Source of the DNA: Triglochin maritima
Lineage: Eukaryota > Streptophyta > Magnoliopsida > Alismatales > Juncaginaceae
Direction: 5' to 3'
NCBI GenBank assembly: GCA_963682175.1
Contig: OY821774.1
Coordinates: 47,072,201 to 47,136,200 of the forward strand
Length of the DNA: 64,000 nucleotides
Shown: in pieces, positions 22,377-35,711 of the stretch
How the letters are laid out: every line of letters starts with the position of its first letter
Numbering within the stretch: the stretch's first letter is position 1
Notes under the pieces: generated by a model
Databases searched by the model: none
What the model saw: the letters and a program-made list of their open reading frames with translations, nothing else
What the model was told of the DNA's origin: nothing
Made by a program: the position numbers and the translations under genes

Positions 22377-23788
22377 GATTCCCTTTCTTAACTTGGCGTG
22401 GTTGCTGTTAGGAACTGCTCTTCTCTATATATAGCAATTGAATCTTTTTAGGTAAGGGGATTTTTTGCAATGGTTGACATCATCAATCAATGAGTTGGGC
22501 AGTCATCCATTGAATTGGATGAGATCGGACTGAACCAATATTGGGAGACGAGAATGATAATAGTTGGTGCACTGCATTCTGACACTAGCAGCAACCGTTA
22601 TTGGTTTTTTTAACCTTATCTAACCAAACTCCAAGATCCCCTCCGATGATCTAATCTAAGATTAGGTATCTGCCAACTGAACTAGTCTTAGTTGGTTGAA
22701 AGAATCGACAAACCGATTAAAGTAAAGCAAAATGCCCAATTATAAAGCTCATTAAATACTGATTGGTGAGTTTCAAGAACCAATTCTCACTTTGTGGTCA
22801 TAAAGACTATCTAAAACAGAATGTAGCATGCTAGTTGTAAATGGCATTTGAGGAAAAGTTGTAAATGGTATTTGAGGAAAAATCTACCGTGTGAGCAGAA
22901 TTCCAAGGTGCATATTGCACGTGTAGTTGCAACTTGGGAACTCATTCCCTTCAAGCATTAACTCATGTTGGTGCATATCCATGTTTTGTGGTCAGCAACC
23001 ATTTTTGTTGGGATTATTGGTTGCCACCCTTCACTACCAATTGCAACTGTACTTCTGATATCCGCAATTGATTGGTATGCGTTGAAGGTGTGTTTGTTTC
23101 AGACCCATGAGATTTATATCTTCTTATTTTTGCCCAAAATGGTCAGGTTGTTGCCTTGTGGAGTAAGTCATCAAATTCTCTTAGTCACCATTTTTTGATC
23201 AATTATTGCGATTTAAATATGATCACATGTACATTATCCTTGGGGTTTGCAAATGATTTATATTTCCATGGTAGTAACTACTGTGTATCATATATAATAC
23301 TATTTTTTACTATAATTTGAAAGTAATATGTATACCAAACAAAAGAAGCATAATTCATATCATATATGAATCTTAGGATTGTAAACCTTCTTAACTTATT
23401 AATATACAATTAAGTAATTAACACATCCCAACCACAACATGTGATAATAACAATATCCCGATATAAATTTTGATGGGATAACAGTAATTGATGAGTTCCA
23501 TTGTTACATGCTTGGTTTGATGACAACAATAACTTCCTGAAACGGATAGAGATGGAACATAAAATATATTGGTGGCAGAAGTCCAAGATGCAGATTGTAC
23601 GTGTAGGGTAGGCGTGCATACGCATTCCCTTCATGGCAGCATTGAATCATGCTGTTTTGTGTATGGATATCTTCTCTGGTCATCTACCTGGTTATAGCTT
23701 TTGCTGTACTAAATGGTTGCCTCCATCCAATTGCAGCACATCTGCTTCGGAAAAGTGAAAACCACAAATGATTGGTTGCAGTGATGGC
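22377..23788. other. Upstream of the DUF241 gene, with a diverged duplication
   Basis: No gene was recognised. About 22890-23080 and 23573-23785 are diverged direct copies, sharing GTACGTGTAG/GCACGTGTAG, CATTCCCTTCA, GGTTGCC-CC, CCAATTGCA and GATTGGTTGC/GATTGGT blocks in the same order. The duplication is moderately degenerate and non-coding. The promoter of the DUF241 gene lies at the left end. Confidence 0.45.
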
Positions 23789-25536
23789 TGTTAAATCCTA
23801 ACTCATTGTTATTGTTTTAATGGTGCTTAGGGGTGGATTAGTGAAGGTTTGAGATGGACGACTGAGATGAAGTGAAGAGTTTAGTATTTAAAGGTGATTT
23901 TTCTCTCCTTTTACTCTCTCTCTCTCTCTCTCTCTCTCTCATCTCTCTATACTCGTCTCCCTCGACAGCAAGTGAAGAGTCGGCTTCGTGCGTGGAGTTG
24001 GAGTCGCCGGAGGAGCTCGGGTTGTTGCCGCGTCGAGTTGATCGGAAAGTTGCCGGAGTTTGAGCTACCTCGTGGAACGCTCGCCGTTGTTTCTTCTAAG
24101 GCTTCTTCAAGCCTTAAGGTATGTCAAACTTACTTTTACGTTCACCTATTATTAGTGTGAGAGTGGGAGCGGTCGACGGTAGACCGTTTTGGCTCGTTCG
24201 ACCTGCACAACAGTTTCTGCACTAAAATCGGTTGACCGGTGTTCTGGGTTCGGTCGACCGGTTATAATGTATTTTGGGCGAATTCCTCGCACCGGTCGAA
24301 CGATACCCTTTGGGTGGTCGACCGGTTGTGCAATTTTAGCGAGAGAAGGACACTCTGGGTATTTTCGGTCGAACGGGACCCCTTTGTCGTTCGAGCGAAA
24401 GTACTGTTGTATGTTGGTTGGGGCGTTGACCATCTAAACGGTCGACCGTCTGTTTGACTCGTTCGACAGACGACTTAAGTTAACTTAATGGTCGGTCGAC
24501 CGGAAGTGTGGTTTTGGTCGACCGTGTAGTGTGGACTATTGGTGAGTCCTACTGGTGGGTTTCGGTCGACCAGAAGTGTCGGGTCGTCCGACCCTTTGAT
24601 CATGAATTGCGAAAATGAATTTCTTACTGGTGTTTTTCGGTCGACCGGTGCCCCTTTGTCGTTCGACCGATTGACGGGTTTTTCGGTTGGACCAGTTCTC
24701 TGGGTGAGGATCGGTCGACCGGAAGACAGATTTTGTTCGACCGTTTTACACAGTTTTGGTGTGTTTATGTTACTATTGATTGGCTAGAAGGCAACGGGTT
24801 CACCGACCCTTTTGGGACGACGGACGGACATGCCAGCCCTATAGCGATCAGTAGTGACACGTGGAGGAGGATTGTGATAATTGTCGCTGTGACTCCGGCA
24901 ATTGAGGCAAAGTCGTGGCTCCGACGAATGAGACATGTTTTATTTGTCGTCGTGGCTCCGGCAATTGATGCAAAATCGTGGTTCCGGTAACACTGAGGCA
25001 AGGGTGTGGGTGTTTGGCCGTGATTTGGACCGGCGGTGCCTTGTGTGCACGAGTGTTGGTGGGGTTGGGGTGAGAGGACCCTTTAGACCCGGTTGTGGTT
25101 CGGCTATGGCCGGGAGAGAGGTCCCGGGAACTTAGCAGTTGTGTTGGTTGAGATATTTGTGACATTGTATGTTTCATTATTGTTCATATATGTGTTAGAG
25201 TTTGACATACAAGGTTTCCTTTTGGAAACTCAGACATATTCATGTCTGCTTTCAGGCCGAGAGCAACATTAGGTGGGTGGTGACAGCGGAGGGAGCAATC
25301 GGGACGAGATTCTGCTTTCCTTCCTTTTTGAGGTGGTTGTGATTACACATGCATATTTTATGTTTATGAGCTTTATGTAATTACATTCTTTTGTAAACTC
25401 AATCACACATATATATTATATGTTGGTGCACCTCTATGTGTTCTTTCGTAATGTCATCACTTGATTGTATGTTTTAAGTTTTAAAATTTCCGCTGTGTTT
25501 GTGGGTGGTTGTGTTTTAAGCCGTGGAATTCCAACA
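23789..25536 (+). mobile_element. Second, diverged copy of the solo-LTR family
   Basis: In the opposite orientation this stretch follows the LTR at 3773-5558 feature by feature: GGGGTGGATTAG and GAGATGGACG near the start, a CT-rich run (23917-23945), the GGCTTCTTCAAGCCTTAAGGTATGTC block (about 24100-24126), the decamer array, the GTCTCACCCC/GGTGAGAGGACCC block, and an AT-rich end with CCGCTGTGTTTG. The beginning reads TGTTAAATCCTAAC and the end CCGTGGAATTCCAACA. I see no flanking 5-bp duplication, so the ends are approximate and the insertion is older than the first copy. Confidence 0.75.
24160..24760 (+). repeat. GGTCGACCG decamer array in the second LTR copy
   Basis: CGGTCGACCG and close variants (CGGTCGAACG, GGTTGACCG) recur more than ten times, mirroring the array in the first copy. 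More sites here have lost the exact palindrome, consistent with an older insertion or C-to-T decay at CpG sites. Confidence 0.75.
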
Positions 25537-27303
25537 GTTAGTTCTCGAAATCCAGTAGCCATTTAATGCTAATTTGCTGTTTTACTCTGCAGTTTCTTAC
25601 TTAAATGGCATCTAACTTTGCTTCTTTTCCCCCGTCACTTTGCTAGTGAAGTTGTGAAACATAAGCATCCAATTTTTGAAGTAGTGCTTATGTAAGATGC
25701 AGCAAAATAAGAGCTTCAGCCATACCACTGCTGCTTTTCCTAACCCTTTCTACACTTTAAGTGTGTTACTTTTCGACCTCTTAAGAGATGTTTTAAGTTA
25801 CATGATTGATTGGAAGTTTTCTTATTCTCTACATCTATAATCTTGAACATCAGTTTGTGTATGTTAGTTAAAAAAGGTGAGTTGGCATTGGTATTGGTTC
25901 TAAAGTTTGTTTTAGTTGGCTGAGGGAAATCATGTAGTTGTTTTATGGGAAATGTTAAGTGTTTTTTTGGGTTTTTAGGTAAAATCCTAGGATATAATGA
26001 TCTCCGACACTTCACGTCTCATCAGATATATCTGATTACCAGATATATCTGATAGTATATTACATACATTTCATTCCTGATTTAATGTACATTTAAGGTA
26101 ACAATATATATCTGAAGAGAGGTACAAAGATTATTATATCCTCAGAAATATCTACGATTTTACCCAAGAATCAACAAAAAAAAGCACACTCTTGTTTTAT
26201 TGTGTACAATATTTCGTGTTTCCCATTGGTTAAGATAAAAGTTTCGCGTCAAGAATTTAAGTTTGAAAACTTGTAATTTGATCATCAAATTGCGCAGGTG
26301 AAGTATGTAATTTTCAAAATCTCTTGTAACTATAGTACTCTACAGATAAATTACGCCTCAGTTAGCTTTAACTGCTCAATTCCAAATCATTTTTTCTACA
26401 TTCAAAAGTTATGACCTCAACACCTATTGTGTATGGGATGCGGACCCAACCAAGTTAAATCTTTCACCCTTGTGACAAATCGGATTCGCAATCCGAATGA
26501 TGAAAGTAACCCTACCGATTAAAAAAAGAAGTTATAACCTTGTTAATTTGATTCTCATTTTGTTCTCACGGAGCTATACCAGACTATGTTTCTATACAGA
26601 AAGTGTTACAATACGATACGATACAATTTACCATAATACGATGTGACCACGTAGAATCAATAGTCACGAGTCGTGAAATGATCAAGGTGAGACATGGATA
26701 CAGTAAAGTACAGTTTATGAAGTTATAATTGGGTAGGGTACAAAGATTAATAATAATGCCCCGTATCAGTATTGCAGCATGTCTTACTTCGTAGTTTTGT
26801 TCTTCACTTGGTTAATAATGGGAAAGACTAAATCTCTTCTCTTCTTAATCATAATAAATAAAAAGCAAGGACTTCGAATCTCTCGGGCTGAATAGGCAAG
26901 TTGAAGGAAAATAACAAGCCTTAAAAGGAATTTCAGACTCAAAATCAACAAGTCTGACCGAGTTAGCCGGGAGTGATTCTCCAATCACAGTTTACAATCT
27001 TACATATTCGAATTCAGATACACCCTAAGACATGCTTGCGGGTTCCTAAGTGTGCTCCCACATTCATTTATCTGAACAAAATTTTAATTAAAACGCAATT
27101 AGGAAGCTATCATATTTTTATCATTAAGTCACAATCTTGAGGGAAAAGAGAAAGAATGTAAATTGTATATAAATGAGTAAATGATGTTGATAAAATTACA
27201 CAACAAACAACTGCAAGTGGCGCAGGTTGAGCAAACGATCAATTCAAACATTGATTTCGCAAACTCATTAGTGACTTTTCAGTTTTATGTAACAACTAAT
27301 GCC
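25537..27303. other. Intergenic DNA with one small inverted-repeat element
   Basis: Apart from the small element at about 25989-26150, I see no coding similarity, RNA gene or clear repeat. The right end is the 3' flank of HCF244. Confidence 0.4.
25989..26150. mobile_element. Small palindromic MITE-like element
   Basis: AGGATATAATGATCT at the left is matched in inverted orientation by AGATTATTATATCCT at the right, giving 15-bp termini with one mismatch about 160 bp apart. The interior contains the repeated CAGATATATCTGAT palindrome. It is non-coding. I could not identify a convincing target duplication, so the superfamily is unknown. Confidence 0.45.
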
Positions 27304-30300
27304 TCAGAAGTAAATGTCAGTTTGCTTTGACTGTGCCTTTATGTCTTTCAATTTTTTCAGTATATTAGTAAAATAATCTTGTAAATACTTCTCCAAGGTT
27401 GCAATGTCTTTTTGATCGACACCGAGAACGCTATATGTTTCGGTCATGGGAACTGAAAAAACCGTGTCACTTGAAAGTACCTGAAAATACAAATGCAAAC
27501 TTTTCATAATCTACTAAAAATTAATAACTCGTTCCACCGTGAGCTTACAAGTTTGGTTTGTTAAGCTTAACAAGTGTAGTTAGAGATGTGGGTCATTTCA
27601 AATCACTTCGTATATGCAAGGGACAACATCACTTGGGAATTTTAAGAGTGTTGTCTCAATGATATGATGTTCAAACTTCAAACCACTTAATTTTGCTTGT
27701 ATAACATGATATATTAGCATCTTAAGGCATTAAGCTAAGGCAACATGCTTAGCTTAACTACTCTAAACCAAAATAATCGTACCAATTTCATATTATTATA
27801 GTTCTATATCGATTCACCTCTGATCTAATAGAAGTGCATGTAATTAAGTTACCTCTGAAAATGCCAGCCTATCAGCCACGTCGTTGGTCCACTGGAAAAA
27901 TCTGGTTAATCGACGAGTAAATTTTAAGATTGAAACAGGAACCGTTGTCACATTTGCATCTTGTCCTGCAAGTCTCTCGCACAAAGTAATCACCTACAAC
28001 CAACAAACAAAATAATGTACAACTTTAGGTGCACTAGTTGTTTCCGAACCTCTTTATCTATACACATTAAGATACTAATTGTGAGATTCAACTTAATCGT
28101 TTTTGAAAGCCGATGTAGTTTTCATATAGAAAATCATTATTGAAAGCCAACTCTAACTTAAATAACATATATTTACTGTCAATGTATTGAAGCTATGATT
28201 AACCAAAATTGTGCCTTTTCTTATCATGCAGCTTATTTCAGATAAAACATATTTTCTTTTGGGTGATATTGACCCTTGTTTTGCAGTACATTTGTCAATC
28301 TTTAGAAACATAAAACTTCGTCTACAGAGTTTTGCAATTGCAGCACTTTTACTTACCTCTTGGGTTGTCCAAGCACGAGGTCCTGAAAATGTCAGCAGTT
28401 TCTTATCTAACTTCTCATTTCGGATGGCTATAAAGGTCAATCGAGCTATATCCTGATTAAAAAAATTAAATCAGAAAATTGGTTAATTTCAAAATTGTAA
28501 CTTAATGTTACAAACCTCGATGCAAAAATAAAATAAAAAATTTAACCTGCGTATCCATGTAAGCTACTCGAGTTGGAGCATCAGTTCCCCAGACGGACTT
28601 CTCTTCAAGGATTGGAACAGCATATTGTCCAATTAATCCCTGTTCCATCGTCATGCTTAATGGAAATATTATGGCGAACTAACAACTGAGCTTAAGAGCA
28701 TAAGTGTTAGTGGCGTACCTTTACAATCAATTTTATTAATTTGCAACTAGTGCACACAATGATATCTTAAAAAGATACTAATGCTTGCTACATGACTATA
28801 GCCACAAATTGTAGGTATGAACAGATTACTTCCATGTTCAATCTCAAACTTGACAAAGTGAAATAAAATTGCATGCATTACACTTAAGCAATATTGGAGT
28901 TCTTTAGAGGTGAATTAACAAATCAATTGAAAGATATTTTAGCATCATAGGTAAATTTCTGATTCTAACATAGCATTCAGTATTCAATCCATTTTGTTGT
29001 AACCTGAGAAAATTACCAAGCAAAATGCATTACCTAAGAGAATTTTGAAACAATTTTTTTGAAAATGTACAATAATTAGCTATTGAATGCTTGTTTACCT
29101 GCATGAAGCCACACAACCGTATTGTTATATAGTTCAGACCCGAGTCTTGAAGAAACCTCTCAGTGCAATACTTGATTTGCATCAGAGGGACCTCTGGATA
29201 CTTATCGCAATTATGAATGGAGAAGAACACATACTTTTGGATCCCCATTGCTTTGGCACTTTGAATGAGAGCAACTTTCCCTTCCCAGTCCACCTAAATA
29301 GACCCAAGCAGTTACAGCAATTTGCAACACAAGACAGAATAATTTCGATGTTTGTCTAAACTGAGATGAACATGATATTAACAATGACAAATGCACAATC
29401 ATCGATGATTCAAACAATCCATATGATATATGATTAGATCGTAATATAGAGAATGAAGAGCTACCTTTTGAATAGGTTCTTCCGGTCGGCCCGTGGCACA
29501 ATCAATGATCGTGTGAATACCAACCAGAGTCGCAGGAATCGTCTCTGGTTTGCTTAGATCGCCCTGTTGAGACGAGAATTATATTTGCATTTGTTTTGGA
29601 AAAGTAATTGATCCAGTACTTCACAAAAGAAAGAAATTTCTTTTAGCATCCATACGTTAACAACGATGGCTCCCCAATCTCGAAGGAAATCTGCAGGAGC
29701 TGGGCGAGGCCTGACAAGGCATCGGACATCGTAGCCTTCATCCAAAGCCCTCCTGACAACCTGCCGTCCCAAAGTCCCCGTTGCGCCGACCACCAAAATG
29801 CTTGTTGCCCTGACTAGAATTCCCGGTGCCAAATTGCTCGCGATGACCGTCTGTGCCTTGCACGAGACCAACAAATTCCTACTGCAATTACCGCCAAAAG
29901 CACCTGCAAAAGACAAGCCCAAATTACCATTTCGTTTCAACTGAACAATGAAAGAGCATTAAACTATCCCTTCTATTTTATTTTTGAAAATGTTGGGCAA
30001 TATCGAAATGTAGGGAGAAAAAAAAACTTTTTAATGTTTCCAGCTATATGTTTGTGTTTCTGTGTTTAGGGTACTGTCTCGAAAACCAGAACAAACATGT
30101 TCTGCCCAAAGACAATCTTCTTGGGTTAGAATGGGGGGAAAAGGTTTCCAGTTCACTGGCAGTTGGGTAGGAAAAAAAGATAATTTTCTTTTGAGATTTT
30201 GGAGAGAAAAAATGTTTTTTGGGGAAACAAAGCTGCTGGATAAACCAAAACCAAAAAATAACTTCATCTTGAGTTAGAACTTGGGGGAAAAAATATCTAT

Positions 30301-30594
30301 TTCAGTTTTTTGGCAATTGGGCAATAAACAAGAGAAGACCCTCTGGGTTCTTGAACAAAGAAAGATTTTTTTTAATTTTTTTGGGAGAATCAAGTTGTTA
30401 TATGGAATCTGAAAGTAGCCAACCAACTTGCCTGGAGCAGGAGCAGAGGAGGAGAGAGCCTGAATGGAGTTGGGATGTGGAATCAAGGCCCTTGCCCATG
30501 AGAGTTGGTTGGTGGGCAGGCGAGGAGAGGCAACAGCAGCAGCAAGTTGGGAGTGAGGGAGCAGAGAGCTGCAGCAACACCTGGAAGAAGCCAT
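27304..30594 (-). CDS. HCF244: HCF244, chloroplast NAD(P)-binding factor for photosystem II assembly, eight exons
   Basis: Exons 30432-30594, 29656-29903, 29465-29563, 29099-29293, 28547-28639, 28357-28452, 27853-27993 and 27304-27480 join in frame to 403 residues. The first about 75 residues are Ser/Ala-rich, fitting a plastid transit peptide. An atypical SDR/NmrA-like Rossmann fold follows, with [11 protein letters not shown] (GxxGxxG at 94-100), [36 protein letters not shown], and the C-terminal [20 protein letters not shown] and [11 protein letters not shown] shared with HCF244 proteins. HCF244 is known to work at the thylakoid in psbA translation initiation and D1 maturation, with OHP1 and OHP2. 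The first intron uses a GC donor: only CCAG|GCAAGT keeps the frame, because the nearby GT site gives the wrong phase. All other junctions are GT-AG. Confidence 0.95.
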
Positions 30595-31646
30595 CAACAG
30601 AGGAGGTTGTGATCTAAATTGGTGATGTTGGCATAGTAGTGATAGAATGGCCAATGGAGGGAAAGGATGAGAAGAACAGATCTTTATCTGATCTCTATTC
30701 TGCCACGTCCCTCTCCAGTATGACATTATATGTCCACCTCAGATTTGTTCGTCTCTATGGTGCTTCTTTTACTTATGGATAAAGTACATATGTGGTAATT
30801 TCCAAGAAGCATAAACTTACTACAAGAACTTGTCAGACAAAACTGAAATGTACTTGGGGTTTTTCTAGTGAGATTAGAATATACTGAAATAATATTCATT
30901 AAGCTAAAAATACAGAATTTCATAGACAGTGCTCATTTTCAAGTATTGTGTCATTTAACATTTTACAAAAATAAGTAATCGATTCGATGTCATTTGTTAA
31001 AGAAAAATACATTTATTGTAACAATAACTGCAATATCAATTTAAAATGTAGTTTTCTGAAGGAAAATACAAGCACAATACTACACGCAGAGGAGGTAGCT
31101 TTAACATGAAAATTCACCTATATTTGCCACATTTGTGTATAAACTTGTATTATGTTAGATGATTAACACAGAGATTTTATCATACAAATGGCACAAGCAG
31201 AGAATGATAGCACCAAACTATTATTTTTAATGTACAACAAGAGCAAGATAACACCAAATTGTATTGGACTGCACGACTTCAATGGTTACAAGTTACAACC
31301 TCAATGGTTACAAGTTACAACCCAGCCATGAACATATATACAATAGGCATCTGACTTTCACAGAAACAGACTTCCATCAAACACTTATTAGCAAGCAGAT
31401 TTCAATCCAGGAAAAACAGTTTCAAGGTTTGACAGTTAATACACTAAACAGGACCAATTCCTGATTCAGAAAGCCAATAACTCTTTCAAGTCTCTTACAA
31501 AAACCCAGCTGATAAAAAACACACACTCCAGATTTCCAGAAGCTTGCATCACCAGCATTGGAAAAGGCTTGTGACTCAGGAATGGTAAAAAGAAAATGAA
31601 ACAAAGCTTACATCTGCAAACACCACAGAGAATCAGAAAACAGATG
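30595..31646. other. HCF244 promoter side and PGAP3 3' flank
   Basis: This lies between two genes on the minus strand. There is no further gene. A short direct repeat of TCAATGGTTACAAGTTACAACC occurs twice in tandem near 31278-31322, and the DNA is otherwise AT-rich. Confidence 0.4.
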
Positions 31647-33784
31647 CTACACCCCCTTCTTGATGAGGACACAGGTCTGGATTGTCGCGTCGTCGCTGAT
31701 GAAACTCCACCACAAGTATGTTACGGGAATCGCAATGACATGCTGGATGGCGTGGCTGTCAATGTGCCCCTTGTAGGGTGCAAAATCGAAAAAAACCATC
31801 AATATGGTCAGCCAACCTCCAAATACGACTGCCCAAACCTTGAACCTTGAAGGGTGGCGGGAGACGGCGGCCCATAGAGGCCACAGAATAAGGTGGACAC
31901 CATTCAATGCCATGCACACTTTCAAATTCAATCCTGAAAAGATTTTTTCAAGGACCATTGGGATTAGGAGAAATGCAGATCTCAACTACAAACATTTTTT
32001 TGCATATAACTACAGATATTGTGACAAGTTTTATGGCTGAATGTTTCATAAAATGAATGCGAAGAAAATAAACAAAAAAACAAAAGCAGTTGATAATGAT
32101 TTAGAACTCTCACCATGATCAAGTTCATATAGATTCAAATACAAAATATGAGTGGTGATGAATGCCAATAAAGGTGCGGCAACCATAACTCTGGAAGCCT
32201 CATTTCTCACATTGAAGGTCCTTATTATAGTTAGGATGACAAAGCACCCAAGTGAAGCCACCGCAGCTGAAGATTCCAACTTCTCTATCAAATCAAAATC
32301 TCTGCAAGATCAATGTCAAATTATCAGCACAGTAAAGATTTAGAGTGAAATTCTAGGTTGTTTTTAATTGTTATGTTGAACAAGAAGGCTTACTGGATGT
32401 GAAAAATAGAATCCCAGAATGACGCATTCATTGCAAAGATTCCGTATAAGTGCCACAAACCAGTATACTCGTAATACGTCTTCTCGCTATCTGGTCTCAG
32501 AGGTAACTTGTATTGTAGGAGAAGGAAATATGAAAGCCAGCCATTAAAATGCATTATAAGATTCAATGCAGATAGTGCAGCAGAAACAGGCTCCTGAAAA
32601 ACCAAATGTCTAGTGGCATAAGTAATGGCAGCCAGAAATAAGGATTGAGATGTTGAGCGGCACTATTAGAACGAACCTGTAACACGGAGATGCGTTTGAA
32701 GGGCCACCTTCTGTGATACTTTGCGGTCGGAAGGCCATGTTCTTTTTCTTTCTCTCGTTTCATCATACAGTTATAACTGCAATCATTCCTGCAGTTCCAC
32801 CGTTTCCACCGCAAATACAGTGGTTCTTGCATGTAATGGGGGCTGTCAGAAACATCTTCAGCAAAAAATTGACAATGCTGGAGGAATCTATCTCCAACAT
32901 AACCTGTCTTTTCACATTGATCCAAGCAATTACTGTCATCCCAACGAAATAGCATAATTAGAAACTAAACGGCATAACTTTATACATTGAAATTACAATT
33001 CACAGACCACAAAACAATATACATACCAACAAACTTTGAGAAGAGTCAAATCATGGTATGCTTATTTTCTAGAATGTAAAGTCTAATAAGGCATTGTTAA
33101 CGTAGACGTATTTCCTTTAGTGAAAAATTAGGCCAGCAACGACGGAAAAGCCATTCCATTGCCATGATTCAACAACTAAATGCACAAGAACAGCAAGCAT
33201 CATAACAAGCACAAATTCTTCTGAAGCTCTGAAACCAAGCTTCAGCGATTACGAAGAAGCCATGAAACAAACACAAGCTCTGCTTCCCGAGAGCAAATTA
33301 AAGTCACTCTATCTATCTTACTAAACACTGTAATTTACTGTAGAACTTAAATCTTACTGCCTTTCTTCACTAACCAGACTTACATGTAATATGAAATCAC
33401 AAATCAACAGAAGAAAAAAAAGTCAATTTTGTAATTTTCCTAAAGAGTCCAATCTTTTTACAAAAGAAACACCAAGATTGGATATTTTTCACATCAGACG
33501 AAACCCACTTCCCAAAACCTCCAGAATCCAAAATCCAAAATCGCAAAACAGAAACCACAAAACTCAACCCCAAATTTCAACCCACGAACCCTAAACCACC
33601 CATACTATCTCATGTAACCCCTCAAAGACATTTTTTTTCTCACACAAATTGAATTCCAAACAACCAAAGGTGGGATTTTTACACGAAAACAGATATACCT
33701 GTAAAGCGGATCGAGCTCGCCGGCTTGACCTATCACTCTGTGGAGGCATAGGAGGAGGAGGAAGAGCAGAATGGATCGACCCAT
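31647..33784 (-). CDS. PGAP3/Per1-like GPI-lipid remodelling membrane protein, five exons
   Basis: Exons 33699-33784, 32677-32932, 32394-32593, 32114-32301 and 31647-31933 join in frame to 338 residues. It starts with a Leu-rich signal peptide (about 1-20), then a lumenal Cys-rich segment (CLDQCEKTGYVG...HC, YMQEPLYLRWKRWNCRNDC), then about seven hydrophobic helices with the Per1 blocks KLPLRPDSEKTYYEYTGLWH, VRNEASRVMVAAPLLAF, THILYLNLYELDHG, SRHPSRFKVW, PYKGHIDSHAIQH and TYLWWSFISDDA. Family members (CREST superfamily) remove the sn-2 acyl chain of GPI anchors in the Golgi/ER during lipid remodelling. The conserved His/Asp residues (DAHA-like DSHA, WWSF-DD) are present. The C-terminus IKKGV carries a lysine-based, ER-retrieval-like ending. 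Plant paralogs exist, so the exact ortholog is not assigned. Confidence 0.93.
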
Positions 33785-35711
33785 GAAGGCGGAACACAGA
33801 AGGAAGCAACTCTCCTCGATCTCCAGCTCCTCCTCACACTATTCTATTGTGTTCTGTTTTTTCGAGAAAAGAAGGGGTTTTTTTGTGTGTGTTTTTGGAG
33901 AAAAGAAAGGAAGAGAAGGGAGGAGAAGAGATGTTTTATTTTTGGGCATATAAAAAACAGCGGCAAAGTAGGAATGAGATGACATGCCTGTTTGTCCATT
34001 AGCAAGATGGAAATGGTTACCCTACTTCTCAGGGTTTTTTTTTGTCGTCCCACTTTTTTCTTCCCCTTTTTCAATCTTATATTTCTGGTTTTACTGGGAA
34101 ATAGTTTTTGGAACGCTCGTATTTATTCAAATTCTGTCCTCCCACTTTGATCCAAATTCCTAGAGTGGGTACTGTTCACAAGTCTTGCTACTACTAAGAA
34201 AAGAAAGTTCGAAAGAAGAAATTAAACAATTTTTACCTTTATACACCTCATTAAACTCATTTGTTCCAAATTGACGGATTTTAGTCTTAAAACAGTGAAT
34301 ACCAAATTCAAGGTCTTATCGTACTGTTTTAAGTAGAATATATTAGATAAATCTTACTAAAAAAAACATGTATAGTTAAAGTTTATCTTATTGCACATTC
34401 AAGTTACAAGGTAGAATTTATATCTGAAATCGTGTGATAGTGGATATTCGTCAAGTAATATTCTAATATGAGCTCCAATTTATAAGATTTTCCTTAGCCT
34501 ACAAGTACAAGGAGATATTCTTGTGAAAGTCACTCAGAGTCAGAAGTCAGGATTGAAAGCAAAGGAGATATTACCTTTTTAAAAGTTGATGATGAAGTTG
34601 ATACGGGTATCGTGGAAGCAAATGCTGTTTCAACGCATTGTTATTGTTATCTTCATGTTGATTTTTATACGTATATAATAAATGTTTCCAAAAGTAGCTT
34701 GTTCTAGTGAACCACTCTAACTATTTAACTCTACTGTAGTTTATATATACTTTATGATAGTGCTTCTTTAGTTATAGAATTTTGAACTCGGATATATTCT
34801 GCTTCTTGAAACGAGCATAATGTTCTACGTAATTTAGGAACTACAGTTAAGAGGTCAAGGTCCGAATTTGTCATTATAACAAAGATATTTTGCTTTACAA
34901 ATTAAAGGGTGTTAAAAGCTAAAAGTCATTAAGTAATAAAAATTCCATAGATCATGACCACAAGCAATCCTGATCGAATAATTGATCCTTAAAGCAAAAG
35001 CCTTAAGGTTTGGAAGTTGGAACAATCAATAAAATCCAATCGCATCATTTTCCCCTAATTGGAAACCGAAGAAACCACCCTTCGAATTGCGCAAGTGCAA
35101 GAACAAGAGGAATTATACCCTCTTCAAAGGGACATGCATCACCGAAATTAGATCCAAGACAAAGACATCATCAACCACAGAGTAAGAGACACATCACCAC
35201 CACAATTTACCATAAATAATAACATTGTTTCAACTATTGACAAGTAATTATCAGAGGAACAAAAATACAATAAGTAGATTAGGTACTAGTGTTTATCTAA
35301 GCATCTCAACCACTGATGATAGCTTGCCCTCACAAAAGGAAAAAAAATGATAACTTCTCTCCCGAGTTTCAAAAGTGAAGATTTGAACCACTACAATATA
35401 TTAGGTAGAGCTGTTGAGACAATAGCTAAAGATAGTTTACTCAAATAATTAGAATTGATTACTGTTCTCAGAAAAAAAGCAATTACCATTTTTGTAGTAT
35501 AACATACATTAAAAGTCAAACGGAAACAACTTCACTATCTTACTGTTAATCAGGCAGGGTTGCTTACACCCGTCACCCTTTACCTGGCCTAGGTGGGAGC
35601 CTCTGTGTTGAGGCACTGGGGTAATGTTATAATACAATATATATTAGAGAAGAAGCAACCATTATAACTAGACTAGCTGCTAGTCTACTGCCAAGTGCCA
35701 AGAAGACCTAA
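33785..35711. other. PGAP3 upstream region and AT-rich intergenic DNA
   Basis: Positions 33785-33950 form the CT/GA-rich 5' leader and promoter side of PGAP3. Beyond that I recognise no gene. At about 35550-35630 a CACCCGTCACCC ... TACCTGGCC ... GGGAGCCTCTGTG ... GCACTGGGGTAA string resembles the tail part of plant Au-type SINEs, which is a low-confidence match. Confidence 0.35.

Noticed and set aside
30420..30432. A GT donor (AAGTTG|GTTGGC) for HCF244 exon 1
   Set aside because: It leaves exon 1 in phase 0 whereas exon 2 requires phase 1, so the joined frame would be lost.
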